A stretch of DNA of 64,000 bases from Chrysoperla carnea (taxonomy: Eukaryota; Arthropoda; Insecta; Neuroptera; Chrysopidae). This document shows positions 49,311 to 61,232 of the stretch, in pieces (positions within the stretch are counted from its first letter, which is position 1; every line of letters begins with the position of its first letter). The notes under the pieces were generated by a model. The model had not been told where the DNA came from, did not search any database, and saw only the letters and a list, made by a program, of their open reading frames with translations. The stretch is taken from the NCBI RefSeq assembly GCF_905475395.1, contig NC_058342.1, positions 37,837,640-37,901,639 on the forward strand, written 5' to 3'. The translations under genes and the position numbers were made by a program.

Positions 49311-50464
49311 TTTACCTTACAAGTGCCCTTAGCCAAATGCTCATATTTGTTATCATACTTTATATGTATTATGTTATATTTGATCAAGTGAGTTTCTTTT
49401 AGCGACTGCACTAAACAGACTTGTTAAAACAAAAATTATACGTTGAAATAAAAGAATTGTGCTCATTTGAAAATAAAATAATATAAAATAAAGAAATCGA
49501 TATGAAAGTTGAAAAGAAAACATCACATTCGACTCACGACTCACGGACTTACACATTGCTCAGTGTGAGTACTCACAACTCCCGCTCCCAACTCCGTACT
49601 CCGTACTCATTGCTCGCCTCGCAGATGGGCTGGGCCTGGGCTCTTGCTATTTTAAAAGTCGAAGAAAGAACGAACGAATAAGATCGTTATGTTGAGGCCG
49701 TCACCATCCTTCTTTAACACACAATGTCTTGTATATATTTATCGCAATGAGATGATGGTTATTGCAAAATATAAGAAAACTTTTATTCACAAATACAAAC
49801 TTCCCCTTTTTATAAAATTAGGTATTTTAAAATATATATTCATGTTTTCTTTTTCTTACAAATGTTTCTTTTCTTTTCTATCTTATATGTATATGTACAT
49901 GTATCGTAGTCATACTCGTATCGTACTCTATAGAAGTAACCACCAACACCAACCCTTAGCCAAGTAAGTAACCTCACCCATCTCAACCCATCTCAACCCA
50001 CTGTACACTGTACACTGTACATACATAATATACCTATACATACAATACTTACATTACACCATCACCATACAGACTCGACTCCGACTCAGAGTTATATTCT
50101 CTTAACTAAATAACGACTCTTTGTTTAAAAAAGGAAACAGGGTTGTAAAGTACACCCTTTTTTATTTTTATTTTATATATTCTTTTTACGTTTTTCTTTC
50201 TTCAGCATACCGTACCAAAATCATTCAACATCTTTATTCAATGTAAAGAACTAACAAATTATATCAACGTTTTAGATCAACGATTGTCTGTAGCTGTAGC
50301 TGTAACTGTGAATAACAAATATCTTGGGTCTTTGTCCAACTTATTACTGTGTGTCCGAAACAGTAATGAATCGTAATTGAAATGAAAAGGACAATTTCGG
50401 AATAATTAGATTCAATGCGGAATAATTTCAGAGACTGAACGGAATGAAAATGTTGGCTCTACAG
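49311..50464. other. Spacer
   Basis: A less AT-rich patch lies at 49540-49700 with no clear frame. A CTGTACA tandem lies at 50001-50021. No gene supported. Confidence 0.4.
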
Positions 50465-50663
50465 TCAGATTCATAGAATATCTCAAAAATTACTCATTTA
50501 ATGGTCAAATAAACACGATTTTTGTAATTTTCGGGTCAAAATTACCTTATAAACTTAGTTTTATCGAAATCGGAAACAAAAACTTTTTTTACATTTTTTG
50601 CAATTTGTAAAAATCGAAAAAATCATAAAAAATTCAAAAAAACACAATTTTTGTTATTTTTGG
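50465..50663. repeat. 306-family half-unit, right composite module
   Basis: Extends further left than the copy at 1-122, showing TATCTCAAAAATTACTC, AACACGATTTTTGTAATTTT and GGGTCAAAATTACCTTATAA. This proves that the block beside the telomere-like array belongs to the 306-bp family. Confidence 0.85.
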
Positions 50664-50866
50664 TTGGGTTAGGTTGGGTTAGGTTGGGTTAGGTTGGGTT
50701 AGGTTGGGTTAGGTTGGGTTAGGTTGGGTTAGGTTGGGTTAGGTTGGGTTAGGTTGGGTTAGGTTGGGTTACGTTGGGTTAGGTTGGGTTAGGTTGGGTT
50801 AGGTTGGGTTAGGCTGGATTAGGTTGGGTTGGGTTGGGTTGGGTTGGGTTGGGTTGGGTTGGGTTG
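50661..50866 (+). repeat. Telomere-like GGGTTAGGTT / GGGTT minisatellite
   Basis: About 16 GGGTTAGGTT decamers, then about nine GGGTT pentamers. Relative to the left module the order of the two sub-arrays is reversed, while both outer flanks are the same. Confidence 0.9.
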
Positions 50867-51039
50867 TGGTTGTGGGTGTGGGTGCGGGTGCGGGTGTGGG
50901 TGTGGGTGTGGGTGTGGGTGTGGATGTGGATGTGGATGTGGGTGTGGGTGTGGGTGTGGGTGTGGGTGTGGGTGTGGGTGTGGGTGTGGGTGTGGGTGTG
51001 GGTGTGGGTGTGGGTGTGGGTGTGGGTGTGGGTGTGAGT
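50867..51039 (+). repeat. GTGGGT hexamer array
   Basis: About 28 hexamers, mostly GTGGGT with GTGCGG and GTGGAT variants. Long Gly-Val, Cys-Gly, Trp-Val and His-Thr frames are readings of this array. Confidence 0.9.
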
Positions 51040-51048
51040 TGTTTTTTT

Positions 51049-51115
51049 CAATTTTATTGATCTGTAAATATAAAAATAAATTGCTGTGCGTTAGTCTCGC
51101 TAAAACTGAAAAAAG
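51049..51115 (+). repeat. Shared tail of composite module
   Basis: Matches 650-705 with about four differences, then diverges. Confidence 0.75.
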
Positions 51116-51426
51116 ATTTTTATCCTTTATGTCATTAAAACCTACATCTTAGAAATGTTTCCTACAAAACAAGGTATGGTCCCAAGTCGTTAGAAATAAC
51201 TGAAGATTAACTTGAGAAAAACGTCTTAGAAACATATACGGTCTAGTATATGTGCTCGCTTAACCGAATTTTTTTCAAATGTAGTCTTTATAATACAAAC
51301 CGGGGATGAATTACAAAGTTTGAGGATGAAGTATGAAGTATGAGGATATAATACGTATAAAAAGTAATGGCATGAGTCTTGGGGGATAAATATTATCTTA
51401 TATGAATGGGGTGAATTGTTTTATAC

Positions 51427-51470
51427 ATATATATATAGATATATAGATATATAGATATATAAATATATAA
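51427..51470 (+). repeat. ATAGATAT microsatellite
   Basis: AT-rich tract with about three AGATATAT copies flanked by AT repeats. Confidence 0.85.
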
Positions 51471-51819
51471 AGCTTTCCCTTATTTTCTCTCATTTTCTTT
51501 CTTATTATATTTTTTGTATAATAATTACATTTAACGATATGCTTCGATATCTTATATGGTTACGACATTCGATTCAAACGTAACGTATATTTTATTTTTT
51601 GGTATCGCTATCTTTTTCTCTACTTTGTTTTATTGAAAATTATCAAGGGATTGTTAAATTTATTTCAGTCATCGCATTCTACATAAAAATACCATTTCAT
51701 TTCAGAAACTTATAAAAAAAAAATTTAATAAAAGAATTTTTATCGTACGTCTCGCTAGTACAGCCTTGTCAAAACAACTTAATATCTCAACTGTTGTAAA
51801 ACTTCAATAACTTGAATTT

Positions 51820-51965
51820 TAAACGAGGATAGGCCTTGGTATCCTAAATTTTAAAAATCACTTATTTCTGCAGGTAGTTTGGACTGACAATCTTGTGAAA
51901 CATTCATGCTAAACGATAACATTTCTAGAAAAAACTTTCGAAAATTATTGAAAATTAAAGCCAAT
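51820..51965 (+). repeat. Dispersed repeat, related to 9280-9520
   Basis: See the 9.3-kb entry; CTTGTGAAACATTC and TTTCTAGAAAAAACTTTCG are the clearest shared words. Confidence 0.45.
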
Positions 51966-53650
51966 GGCAGTAGAAAGGCCACCATAATTTTTTAGAAATT
52001 TTAAATGATTAAGTCCAGTTACATCTGTTAGTTGAATGTTTCAAAGCATATATCAAACCCATTTTATTAAAGTTTTGAAAATTTCTTAAAAAGTTGTAAT
52101 TTCAATAATAATTTTAACATTGTCAGAACAGAAATTTATAAAGATTTTTTTAGTTATTTTTCAGCCTGGAACATGCTCAACTGATAGCAAAAGTGTAAAC
52201 AAATAAGAAATATCGAAGACAATCGAAAATATGGTTAAAACACAGAAAAATCTGAAAGCAGCCGTCTTGAATTCACAGCCATTTCACTTTTAGAAAAATA
52301 CGTGCTTCTGGAATATTAAAGATGCCAAGTAAAACTTTAAACTATGATTGGAGGCGATTTGTATTAAAAAGATTTGAAAAAATTGGATGACCATTAATTT
52401 TGAAAGGTGCTTAAAATACAAGATTTCCATTTCTCAAAAGTTCAACATAAGCTACATTTAAATATTTGTAACAGGTAATTTTCATGTTAGAAAATTCCAC
52501 ACCAAAAATCATCCTAATTCGATTTTAAGGGTGTATTGGATTAAAAAAAAAAGTCTCTTCTATGAAGGAGGGTTTGCAGGAGAGAAAAAAATGAATGAAA
52601 TATGTAATGTGACAATTTAATAAGAATTTTCCAGTAATGAGAAAATGTTTTCTAAAAATAATTCAAGTAAAAAAGGGTTTTTTATAATAAATATATGAAC
52701 AAAATGTGAAATACCTAAGAGAGGAAAATTGGTGAAAAAAATAATGAGATTTTCCGTATGAATGATTTGTTTTAACTGAATATGTATAGATATACCTATT
52801 ACCTATGTGTGCAAATGTACAAGATAGGAAATCTAGAGTCGCGTCCGTCCATATCTTATATCGTAATGGTTCAGTCGACGCGACGTTCAACCGACTCCAC
52901 TACTTAACTACATACGTCACGATTCATTCATCATATAACTATTTATCTGTCACCTTCGAGTTCATCTTTTTGATATCATTTCATTTGAAGGCAGTTCTGG
53001 TAGAAATCTTTCTAAAGCGTATAAGAACAACTCTTGAATACAACGCTAACGCTAACGGACTAAGCTAACCAAGAACGGCTTCACGACTTTATGGGATCAA
53101 ACTGAGATATTTGGTATAAAATCAAAACTGTTAACTACATTCATTAGAGACAATTTTAGCTCAGTAACTCAGGAACCAAAAAATAATTCTTCACATTCAA
53201 GCGTGTATTTCGATTTAATTCGGGTAGGGTATATTTTCAAAATATTGGTTAGTTTTGCTTTAATATCTAATGATTTTTCGGTCAATTTTCATGCATTTTG
53301 AATCATCCAAAACGAGTGAGTTTGGAGTTACTATTGCTTTAGTTACCTTAATATCTGTTTATGCCAAAAAACTGTTCAATAAGTATTTATTGTTAATTCA
53401 AAAACTCAGATTTGCATCTCTCTAGATCAAGAATTTCTGTTTTGTCCCCACCGACTAGGACTAGTGTTTTTCTTAAACCCGAAGGCTATAAAAGAACACT
53501 ATAAAGGAACCGTGCCTATTGATTTGATTTGAAGAAGGCATGAATTGTTCTTGTTTTAAAGGAACAAGCTTACATTGTTGATGAAAAATAAATTTTGGTA
53601 TAAATTAAAAAATCGTATACAAAAACAATAATAAAATAAAATTAAGAGAA

Positions 53651-53686
53651 AATATGAATATGAGTATGAATATGAATATGAATATA
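53651..53686 (+). repeat. (ATATGA)n microsatellite
   Basis: About five imperfect hexamers. Confidence 0.85.
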
Positions 53687-55587
53687 TATAAATCACGAAA
53701 AACCACGAAAATTGAAAAATAATTCTATATAAATTACATTATACATGTATAGAGAAAAACATATTCTCACAAAACACATAAAATATACTGTAACACAAAC
53801 ACACCCTTCACAAAACCATCTCAAACCCCTCCATTCTCATTCTCATTCTATCATCCTCAAACCTCATCCTCATTCTCAGTTTGATATCGTATAGAAGAGT
53901 AAAGGAAAAACTCGTTACCCAAATTCTATACAATAATTTTCTTATAGTTTGCCCGTTATATTTTCCACTTTTACCCACAAAAAACTAAATGATATTTTAA
54001 TAAGTTTGTTAATTGCGTTAAAACTCAGATTTGTGGAAAATATACTTTTCCTATGCTATCAACATTGCCAACGAGAAAATTTTCTATTATTATTTTCTTT
54101 CGCTTGATATACATTGTCGTCATGTCGTCACTAGAACACATCAACTTTTCACATTTTCAATTTAACTTTAATCATTTTTTAATTATTTTCCAATAAAAAA
54201 TTTGTTTTTCATATACTTAGTGTTAGTTCTGAGTCGTAAATTTTTACGTAGATACGCGTATTTAAATAAATTGTGTAAAAATGATGTAATAAACATAAAA
54301 AATCTGGTCAACAACGCCACACAACTTCCATATAAAAGCCAAATCATTTATAATGACATTCAAGTTTTCTACAATTATCTTATTATCTGGGCTGTTATCA
54401 ATTTTTTACATGCAAATAGTATAGTAAATGTCAAATTAAAATTATTGATAGAAAATGTTTAAAATTAACCGCTGAAATCGAGCAAATAAAAAAGAAAAAA
54501 ACTCTAAATGAAATTTAAAAAAATATGTTAACCAAAAACCCGCAGAGCCGTGCTAACTCGCATCAAAGCAAGCATCAGCTGGATATACGAATGGAACATT
54601 AATAATGAAAATTTTTATTTTGGAAATTTTTTGTCGAAGATATATTTTATTCGGGGATGTTTTGTCGTGGAAAATGATTATTCAGTTAGAAAACATGAAC
54701 TACATATTTGAAAGCTACGTATAGAGGTAAAAAAAGTGGTAAATTCGTAAGGGGATGTTTTGAATGCTAGATGCTGTAATAAGTTAGAAATGAGGGTTTG
54801 TTTATTAAAGTTTTCTTATATAACAGAGAAAATTGTTTAACAAAATGATAATTAAAAATGTATTTTCATGAATATTTCAATAAAATTTTTCATTATACTT
54901 TCAGTATTAAACCTTTCAGTAAATACTGTTTAAATTACACCATACATGTATGTATATACCTTACATCTCCTCCCTTTTCCCCGCTCCATGCACCCCCTTC
55001 TAGCCCCTTTATCAAAATATTTTATTTATATTTTTGTTTTTGTATATATTTTATTTTATTCTGTGAGTTATAAAGCACTGCGATGCGCATGTCACATACA
55101 AATAAATTTTACTTTTTTTTTTACATTCCATTGTTTTCTAACCGAAATATATTATTTAGAAAATTCTGAGAAAATTATTTTGTATATAAGAGTTTGTTTT
55201 TCATAACATGCAAGTTTTTCAATACCATACAAGCTCATGCGATGTAATCGTGAGTATACGTGCGTCTTGAATCTATTCCGTTTATTCGACCAGAAATTAT
55301 ATCCCGCTTTTACACGATTTTACCGGTCTTGATGTTAGATTTTTGGAATTTGTTAGGTATGCGAAAAGATATATGTGTACAAAGAAATTCAAAATGCCCT
55401 AATTTCGCCCTAATTAAGACACATTTTAAATTGACATTATCAATAAAAGTTGAATAGCCTCAACAAAATATTCTAAATCTATTGTAAAACAAAAAAAGTC
55501 TAGTTCTAGTACAGAGTATAGTATAGAATAAATGGAGTTTGTAAGTCTATGGTAGTGTAGTGAATATGAATAGTAATGTTTAAGAAT

Positions 55588-55677
55588 AAATCTGTGAGCT
55601 GTGTAAATGACCATTGTAGTTAAAAACACAGTATAAAAATACATTAAAAAAAAAAAAAAAAAAAAAAAATCTGTGAG
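55588..55677 (+). mobile_element. Tiny poly(A)-tailed retroposed insert with target duplication
   Basis: AAATCTGTGAG occurs at 55588-55598 and again at 55667-55677, the second directly after an uninterrupted run of A (55646-55669). Between them lie 47 unique bases (55599-55645) and the A-tail. Direct repeats flanking a poly(A)-ended insert are the signature of LINE-type target-primed insertion. The source transcript is too short to identify. Confidence 0.6.
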
Positions 55678-55805
55678 TTTCATTAAAAAGTAATATCAAC
55701 TTATAAATTTAAATAAAAATAATTTAAGAAAATTTTATGCTAGCATGCAATAAGAAAAAGTAATCATTCATAATTTAAATTTTCCATCTCTTTTTTGTAA
55801 GTATG

Positions 55806-56327
55806 TACAATCAAAATCGGTTATAACGACATTGCTTTTAATGACGAATCGTTTATAACAACCAATTAGTAATACACCAACTGTATTAGTATATATATAT
55901 GAGAATGGAAGCTGACTGATCGATCAACGCACAGCTGAAACCGCTGGGTCTAGAAGCCTGAAATTTTGTACATACGTCCTTAAGTGGCCACTAAGAAGGG
56001 ATTTTCAGAAATTAATACCTCAAGGAGTTAAAATGAGTGTTGGAAGTTTGTATGAAACTTCAATTTTGAAGTTACAAATGTAAAAAATGATATATGAGCA
56101 TGGTTCACTACAAAAATTTCCTGTATTACTATTTGCAAAAATGTCAAACACTTAGACTACCCCAAATAAGCGTACCAAATTAGCTCCTATATAGTGGCAT
56201 TTCTTTCAAAAGTTAATTATTCTAGATATATAAAAAGAACATATCGTTTATAATGACTATCGTTTATAATAACAACCGTGATTTTAGGTAGGTACCTTCA
56301 ATGTCATTATAAGAGGCTTTGGCTGTA
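55806..56327. mobile_element. Pogo/Tc-like MITE, about 520 bp
   Basis: The left end TACAATCAAAATCGGTTATA and the inverse of the right end (TACAGCCAAAGCCTCTTATA) match at about 22 of 29 positions. TA at both borders fits a TA target duplication. ATCGTTTATAA words recur inside near both ends. The middle (about 55900-56120) looks like a different repeat inserted into it. No transposase. Confidence 0.6.
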
Positions 56328-58269
56328 CATGTGTACATATGTGTGTGTATCTGTATAAATGAAAAATAAGAGTAAAGTAAGTTACAACTCGAGAAGAAAT
56401 AAGTTTTCACAGAAATTATAATACCTTAAACTCTGAAATTAAGATAAATTATTCGTTCAAAAACTTTCTATAACTTTTGCATTTTATTCACTGCAGTACA
56501 AATCATATGATACAAGTCGAATATTCTAGTTCTATTCTATCTTCGTCCAATTCGAAAAAAAAAATATATCTATATCGAGGACGTCAGAGCTTTTTATGAA
56601 AACGAATATGAATTTTTACACAGTTATTGTGAGAAATGTTTCAAATTTTAGCAATACTTTATCAAGCTCTGAATGTTTTAAATATTTAACGATTTTAAAA
56701 ATTCTACTTTTCCTTACGAATGCAAAAGTTTTAAGTATCCATTACCCCCGACTCACGGTTTTGGAGGAAAAAAAAATCTCAAAACAATTGGTATGTTGTG
56801 AAAACCACAAAAGGTCTTACAATAATTTTACACGACGAAAAATCAAAGAATCTCTGAAATATTTGCAAGACGTTTAAGCTAAGAAAACTTTAAAGTGATA
56901 AAAGACTTAATAATCGTCTATATGTATAAAAAGTGTATGTAATATTTGTAGGTATATATAATTTTGTTTGTCTGATATATATTTCTTTTTTAAGTGATAT
57001 TTAGGTAGAAATTTCTACATTAACGCCATTATCTAAGTACAATTTTCCACCGACGATGTAAAACAAAAATGATTTATTTTCTCCAGGTATAAAAGCCAAA
57101 AAGTTATGAAAAAGTATTTTTCATAACAAAGTTTTTTTGACTCAAAATGGTTTTTTAACATTACTTGCCAGAAAATTAACAAATCGTGACGGATTTGGTC
57201 TTCAGAGACCAAAACTTTTTTATCAAATAAATTTATCCATTTTGTTCAAAAATTTCCATATCAAAACTAAATAAATTATTTTTTTCTTACCTTAATTATT
57301 TACAGTAGTCGCTTATTTATTTTTTCTTTCTATAACTTCGATTATGATCAATCTGTCAATCATTTTCACTCCAAACAAGCTGACTAACATCGAAAGTTTT
57401 CGTGTAAACTCAACGCATTATTATTTATGAGATTCAAAATAAAAAGATTACAACTTAAAGTTTATCTTATAATGTTCAAAGTAGTAACTGAAACTTTTTA
57501 TAATAATGATTGGTCACTATAACTGATATGTTGTTATTACTAATTACCACATTATTAATTAACAAATAACTCAGTCAATTCTTTGTTTTTATTTATTATT
57601 TATTTGATATGAAATCTATCCGTTTGAAAAATTATATGGTATTTATATAATTAATTCATTTAACTAACATGGATATTTAATTTTTAATTTTAATTAGATA
57701 TACAACATTTTAACATTTAAACATCAAAATAAAAGGTATCTGTTTTAGGTGTAAAAATTTGTTTATGTGTCAAATATAAATTGCATACCTATTTATGATT
57801 TGTTTTTACAAGTTCAATTATTTTGATGTAAAAATTGGTAAACAGGTAACAAAAATATCATTTTTAATGAAATAAAAATTTGAAGGTCATTTTTTTAAAA
57901 TAATATTTTATTTTATTTAATAAATGAAATTAAATACTAATTGTGTAATGATAAAACTATTGTATATTTTATTATAGAAAAAGTAGCACTTGCATTTCGA
58001 AAATTTTTCGAAAATTTACTTTTACTTCAAATTTTTTATCTGATTTGTTATTCCATTTTCGGATGACTTTTATAATAATTTTAAATTCGGTTATAGAAAG
58101 TTTTGAATGGAATGCATTACTTTTTATAATAGAAAAGTTTAGAAAACCAAAACAATTATGTTTTGTTTTAGTTTTCGAAAATACCCAAAAGTTTTTTCTA
58201 GATTTTTTTTCGTTTTTTTTTTTAGATACTTTTTTTACAAGTTCACTAGTTAAAACCTGGAAATTTTCC
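56328..58269. other. AT-rich spacer
   Basis: A 93-codon frame at 56596-56877 lacks recognisable features. No gene supported. Confidence 0.45.
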
Positions 58270-58565
58270 ACTGTCTATCTTTTATAGTTTCGGAGAAAAT
58301 GTACACAAAAGTTCTGTCCTAATTTTCGCCCTCACGGATAAACAGTGATGTTTACGAAAAAATATATCTAACAAAATTTTTATTTTTTTATAAGGATCAT
58401 TTTTTATATTTAAACTTTTATTTCCAACGGATTACAAGATCGGTTAACGGACGTAACACCCAATTAACCTATGTTGCTCATTTACGAACTCGACTTCACA
58501 TTTTACATTCTAAGAACGCTATAATAGTTTCAGCTTCATATTTCTTCTCCTGTGTTAGAATTTGG
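58270..58565 (+). repeat. Repeat B copy
   Basis: TATAGTTTCGGAGAAAATG, CCCTCACGGATAAACAGTG, GATGTTTACGAAAAA, then GGATTACAAGATCGG, CTCATTTACGAACTCGAC and TTTCAGCTTCATAT. It bridges words found separately in the 22-kb and 30-kb copies, tying these loci into one family. Confidence 0.65.
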
Positions 58566-61156
58566 ACAACATAAAAGGTACTTAAATCGCAAGAAATTTA
58601 GAGATTACAAAAAAAAGTCAATATTATACTTTCACTAATTCCGAGTATCCATACGTATAATTGAATGGGGGCAGGACGGCCTTTCATATTTTTAATGACA
58701 ATTTTAACATTCGATAGAACAATACAATATTTTTATTGATATTAAACAGATGTTTACATAACAAATTTGTGGTTTCATAACAACTGTTTTATTAAAAAAT
58801 TTTAAAAAAATCTGTAAAAAAAAATCGGTGATCGTGTTTAAAAGATAATAAATAGTTTTATTTGTTAAAGAGTCTATAATTAATAAAAAATACTTTTCAA
58901 CACATTCTTTTCATACAATTTATATGTCAAACATATGACGGGCCCGATCGGTCGGACACGGACACGCTACCACAAGCTACCAGCCTACAACTTACCCAGA
59001 CCCTTACCTTATTATAACTTTCATATAATATCTAGACCTACCTGATATGTTTAATAAGTCCTTTATCCTAGGACTGTAAAACCTATATCAATTTCATTTT
59101 TTCCGCTATCATATTAAAATGATCAAATTCGGATCTCTAGATACATAATCGATGCAATTTTTCCTTTTTTAGTAAGGAAAATCAATTATTTTAAGCAAAA
59201 AACTTAATCGAAATGCTATTAAATAGATTTTTGAAATTCTCTTGATTTTTTCATTCCTTAAGAAAATTGAAAAACCTGGAAAACCCCTATATCGATTGGA
59301 GTTAAATCTTTTGTATTTCGACGAGTTTGAAATATTTTACCTAGATTTTATCCAGAAATTCTGTAGCTTTAATAAACTTTAGAATAATAAATTTTTTAAA
59401 CAAAAACTTTATATACCTATCTTCTTTTTTTTTCAGATAAAACGGCGAAAAGAAACTTATAACTTGGTATCAAATCTGAAGAAAAAAAATATAAAAAATC
59501 AATGTTTTATAAAAAATTACATAATTATGTGAAGCACCCAGACGTATTGTAATATAAACCAAGTCGACATAGCTCCAACTCCGACGTCTTGACGACATAA
59601 CTCCGAGTACAATCAACTATATGTAAAAATAAAAATAAATATAAGTGTTATAATTTTGTCAAATAAATTTTATTGTATATTTGTCTTGTAGTTTCATTGT
59701 TTTGTCCAATATTGGCTTATGAACTTAAAATTGAAAAAAAGCACTCATGTCTCCGTCTCGTGGTTGATGAAACAGCTTGTATTCAACTTCAACTTCAACT
59801 TCAAGTCAATTCAACATTCAATGTCAGACGCTTATTTAATTTTCCAGTGCATATCCAGTATTGTATATGTGTTAAATTATTGATAATCCTAAATTTCCAA
59901 CACTGGATTATCGGATTTAAGAGATTCAAATAGTTTTGAAGGAGGATATGTTATATGTTTTAGCCTATTCAGTATGAACATGTATGCAACTGACTATGAA
60001 CATGTGTTGCACAATTGTATGTAAAATTATTGTTAAACTGAAACTAACGGTACCAATTCAAAGATGCTGAGAAGAAAGATGCGTTTGCTTTGCACTGGTC
60101 ATATTGATCAATTTATTCAGTATTCATATATTCTTACTTGTATTTAAATTATTTTTAACCTTACCATCATTAAAGTGGTTCGACGTGACTAGTCAAATAG
60201 TCAACTAGGCAATTTGTATGACAAAAATGTAAGAAAATGCTCTAAAAATATTGTAAAAGCGTCAAAAACTAAAATTCAGTTGTTCAATTTAACCAGAATG
60301 GAAGTAATCATAAAAAATTCCGAAATTGCTCAATTCTGGAGTATTTATGTTGATATCGAAAATCGAGAGAAACTACACAATTTATCGAGTCTCTCGATCA
60401 AATAAGGAGGGGTACCAACTCTACGAACGGACTTTCACTTTTTCTCTCATGATTTTAGGTAAAAAGAATTATCAAATTAACTCTTAGATATAAATTTTCT
60501 CAAAAGATAAATTATTCGTTTAAGAGACTAAGATTCATTTATAATATAATATCGCACATAATGACCGTAACTTTGTTGATGTGTTGAATGTCGTTATAAC
60601 CGGATGTTGTACTTATAATGAATAGTATGTAAATTTTTTGGATTGTCATTTTGAGTTTTGCTATCAATAAGCTATGAAAACACTAGAATGACAATGGATG
60701 TCTCACTTTTATGTTTTTCCTTATCAATTTTCTATTTTGTATTGAATATAAATTTTCCAATATAAGCAATGCAATGCAATGCATGCAACAAACGTAATTA
60801 TTGTCATATTGATAGGCATATATAGGCAACTTTATACACATCAATGTTATGTTGTATTGCATAGAAATATTGAACAAAAATAGATTTTTAGTGAATAAAA
60901 TAATGGATGCAATTTATTATACGGGATTCAATTACAATTACAACGAACAACGAATGAATACATGATGTTAGCTTACACATAACATACCTACATTACTGAC
61001 TTACGACTACGCTATCTCATTTTAAAATAAATAGCTCAAGCTCTTATTAAATGTATGCTTTATGTGTAAGTGTATACACTACACTATAGTGTCGTATAGT
61101 GTGCACTATTTTTTAAGGTTGATCAGACAGTACACTGAAATTTTACAATAACTACA
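58566..61156. other. AT-rich spacer
   Basis: An AACTTC tandem lies at 59784-59803. A MITE-like right end lies near 60585-60612 (AATGTCGTTATAACCGGA). No gene supported. Confidence 0.45.
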
Positions 61157-61232
61157 CTTGAATCGGAGCCAAACATTTTACTCGATTTTTTTAATTTTCT
61201 GAGGCCATCGAAAGAAAATTGCACTTTTCGTA
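61157..61232. repeat. Truncated first monomer of the satellite
   Basis: Begins AATCGGAGCCAAACATTTTA in phase with later monomers, then jumps from GAGGCCATC directly to GAAAGAAAATTGCAC. About 150 bp is missing across the axis region and most of one half. It marks the left border of the array. Confidence 0.8.

Larger units (their letters stand above)
51116..55587. other. AT-rich region without a recognisable gene
   Basis: Contains an ATAGATAT tract (51427-51470), a repeat related to 9280-9520 (51820-51965), a TATGAA tract (53651-53686) and a GTACGTCTCGCTAGTAC-like echo of the module tail near 51745-51762. No coding region accepted. Confidence 0.45.

Noticed and set aside
50809..51152. Open frames of His-Thr, Cys-Gly, Val-Gly and Trp-Val repeats
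   Set aside because: Same reason as at 0.3-0.6 kb: every frame of a hexamer array without stops is open.
56596..56877. 93-residue open frame
   Set aside because: No recognisable motif; length expected by chance in a 64-kb AT-rich window.
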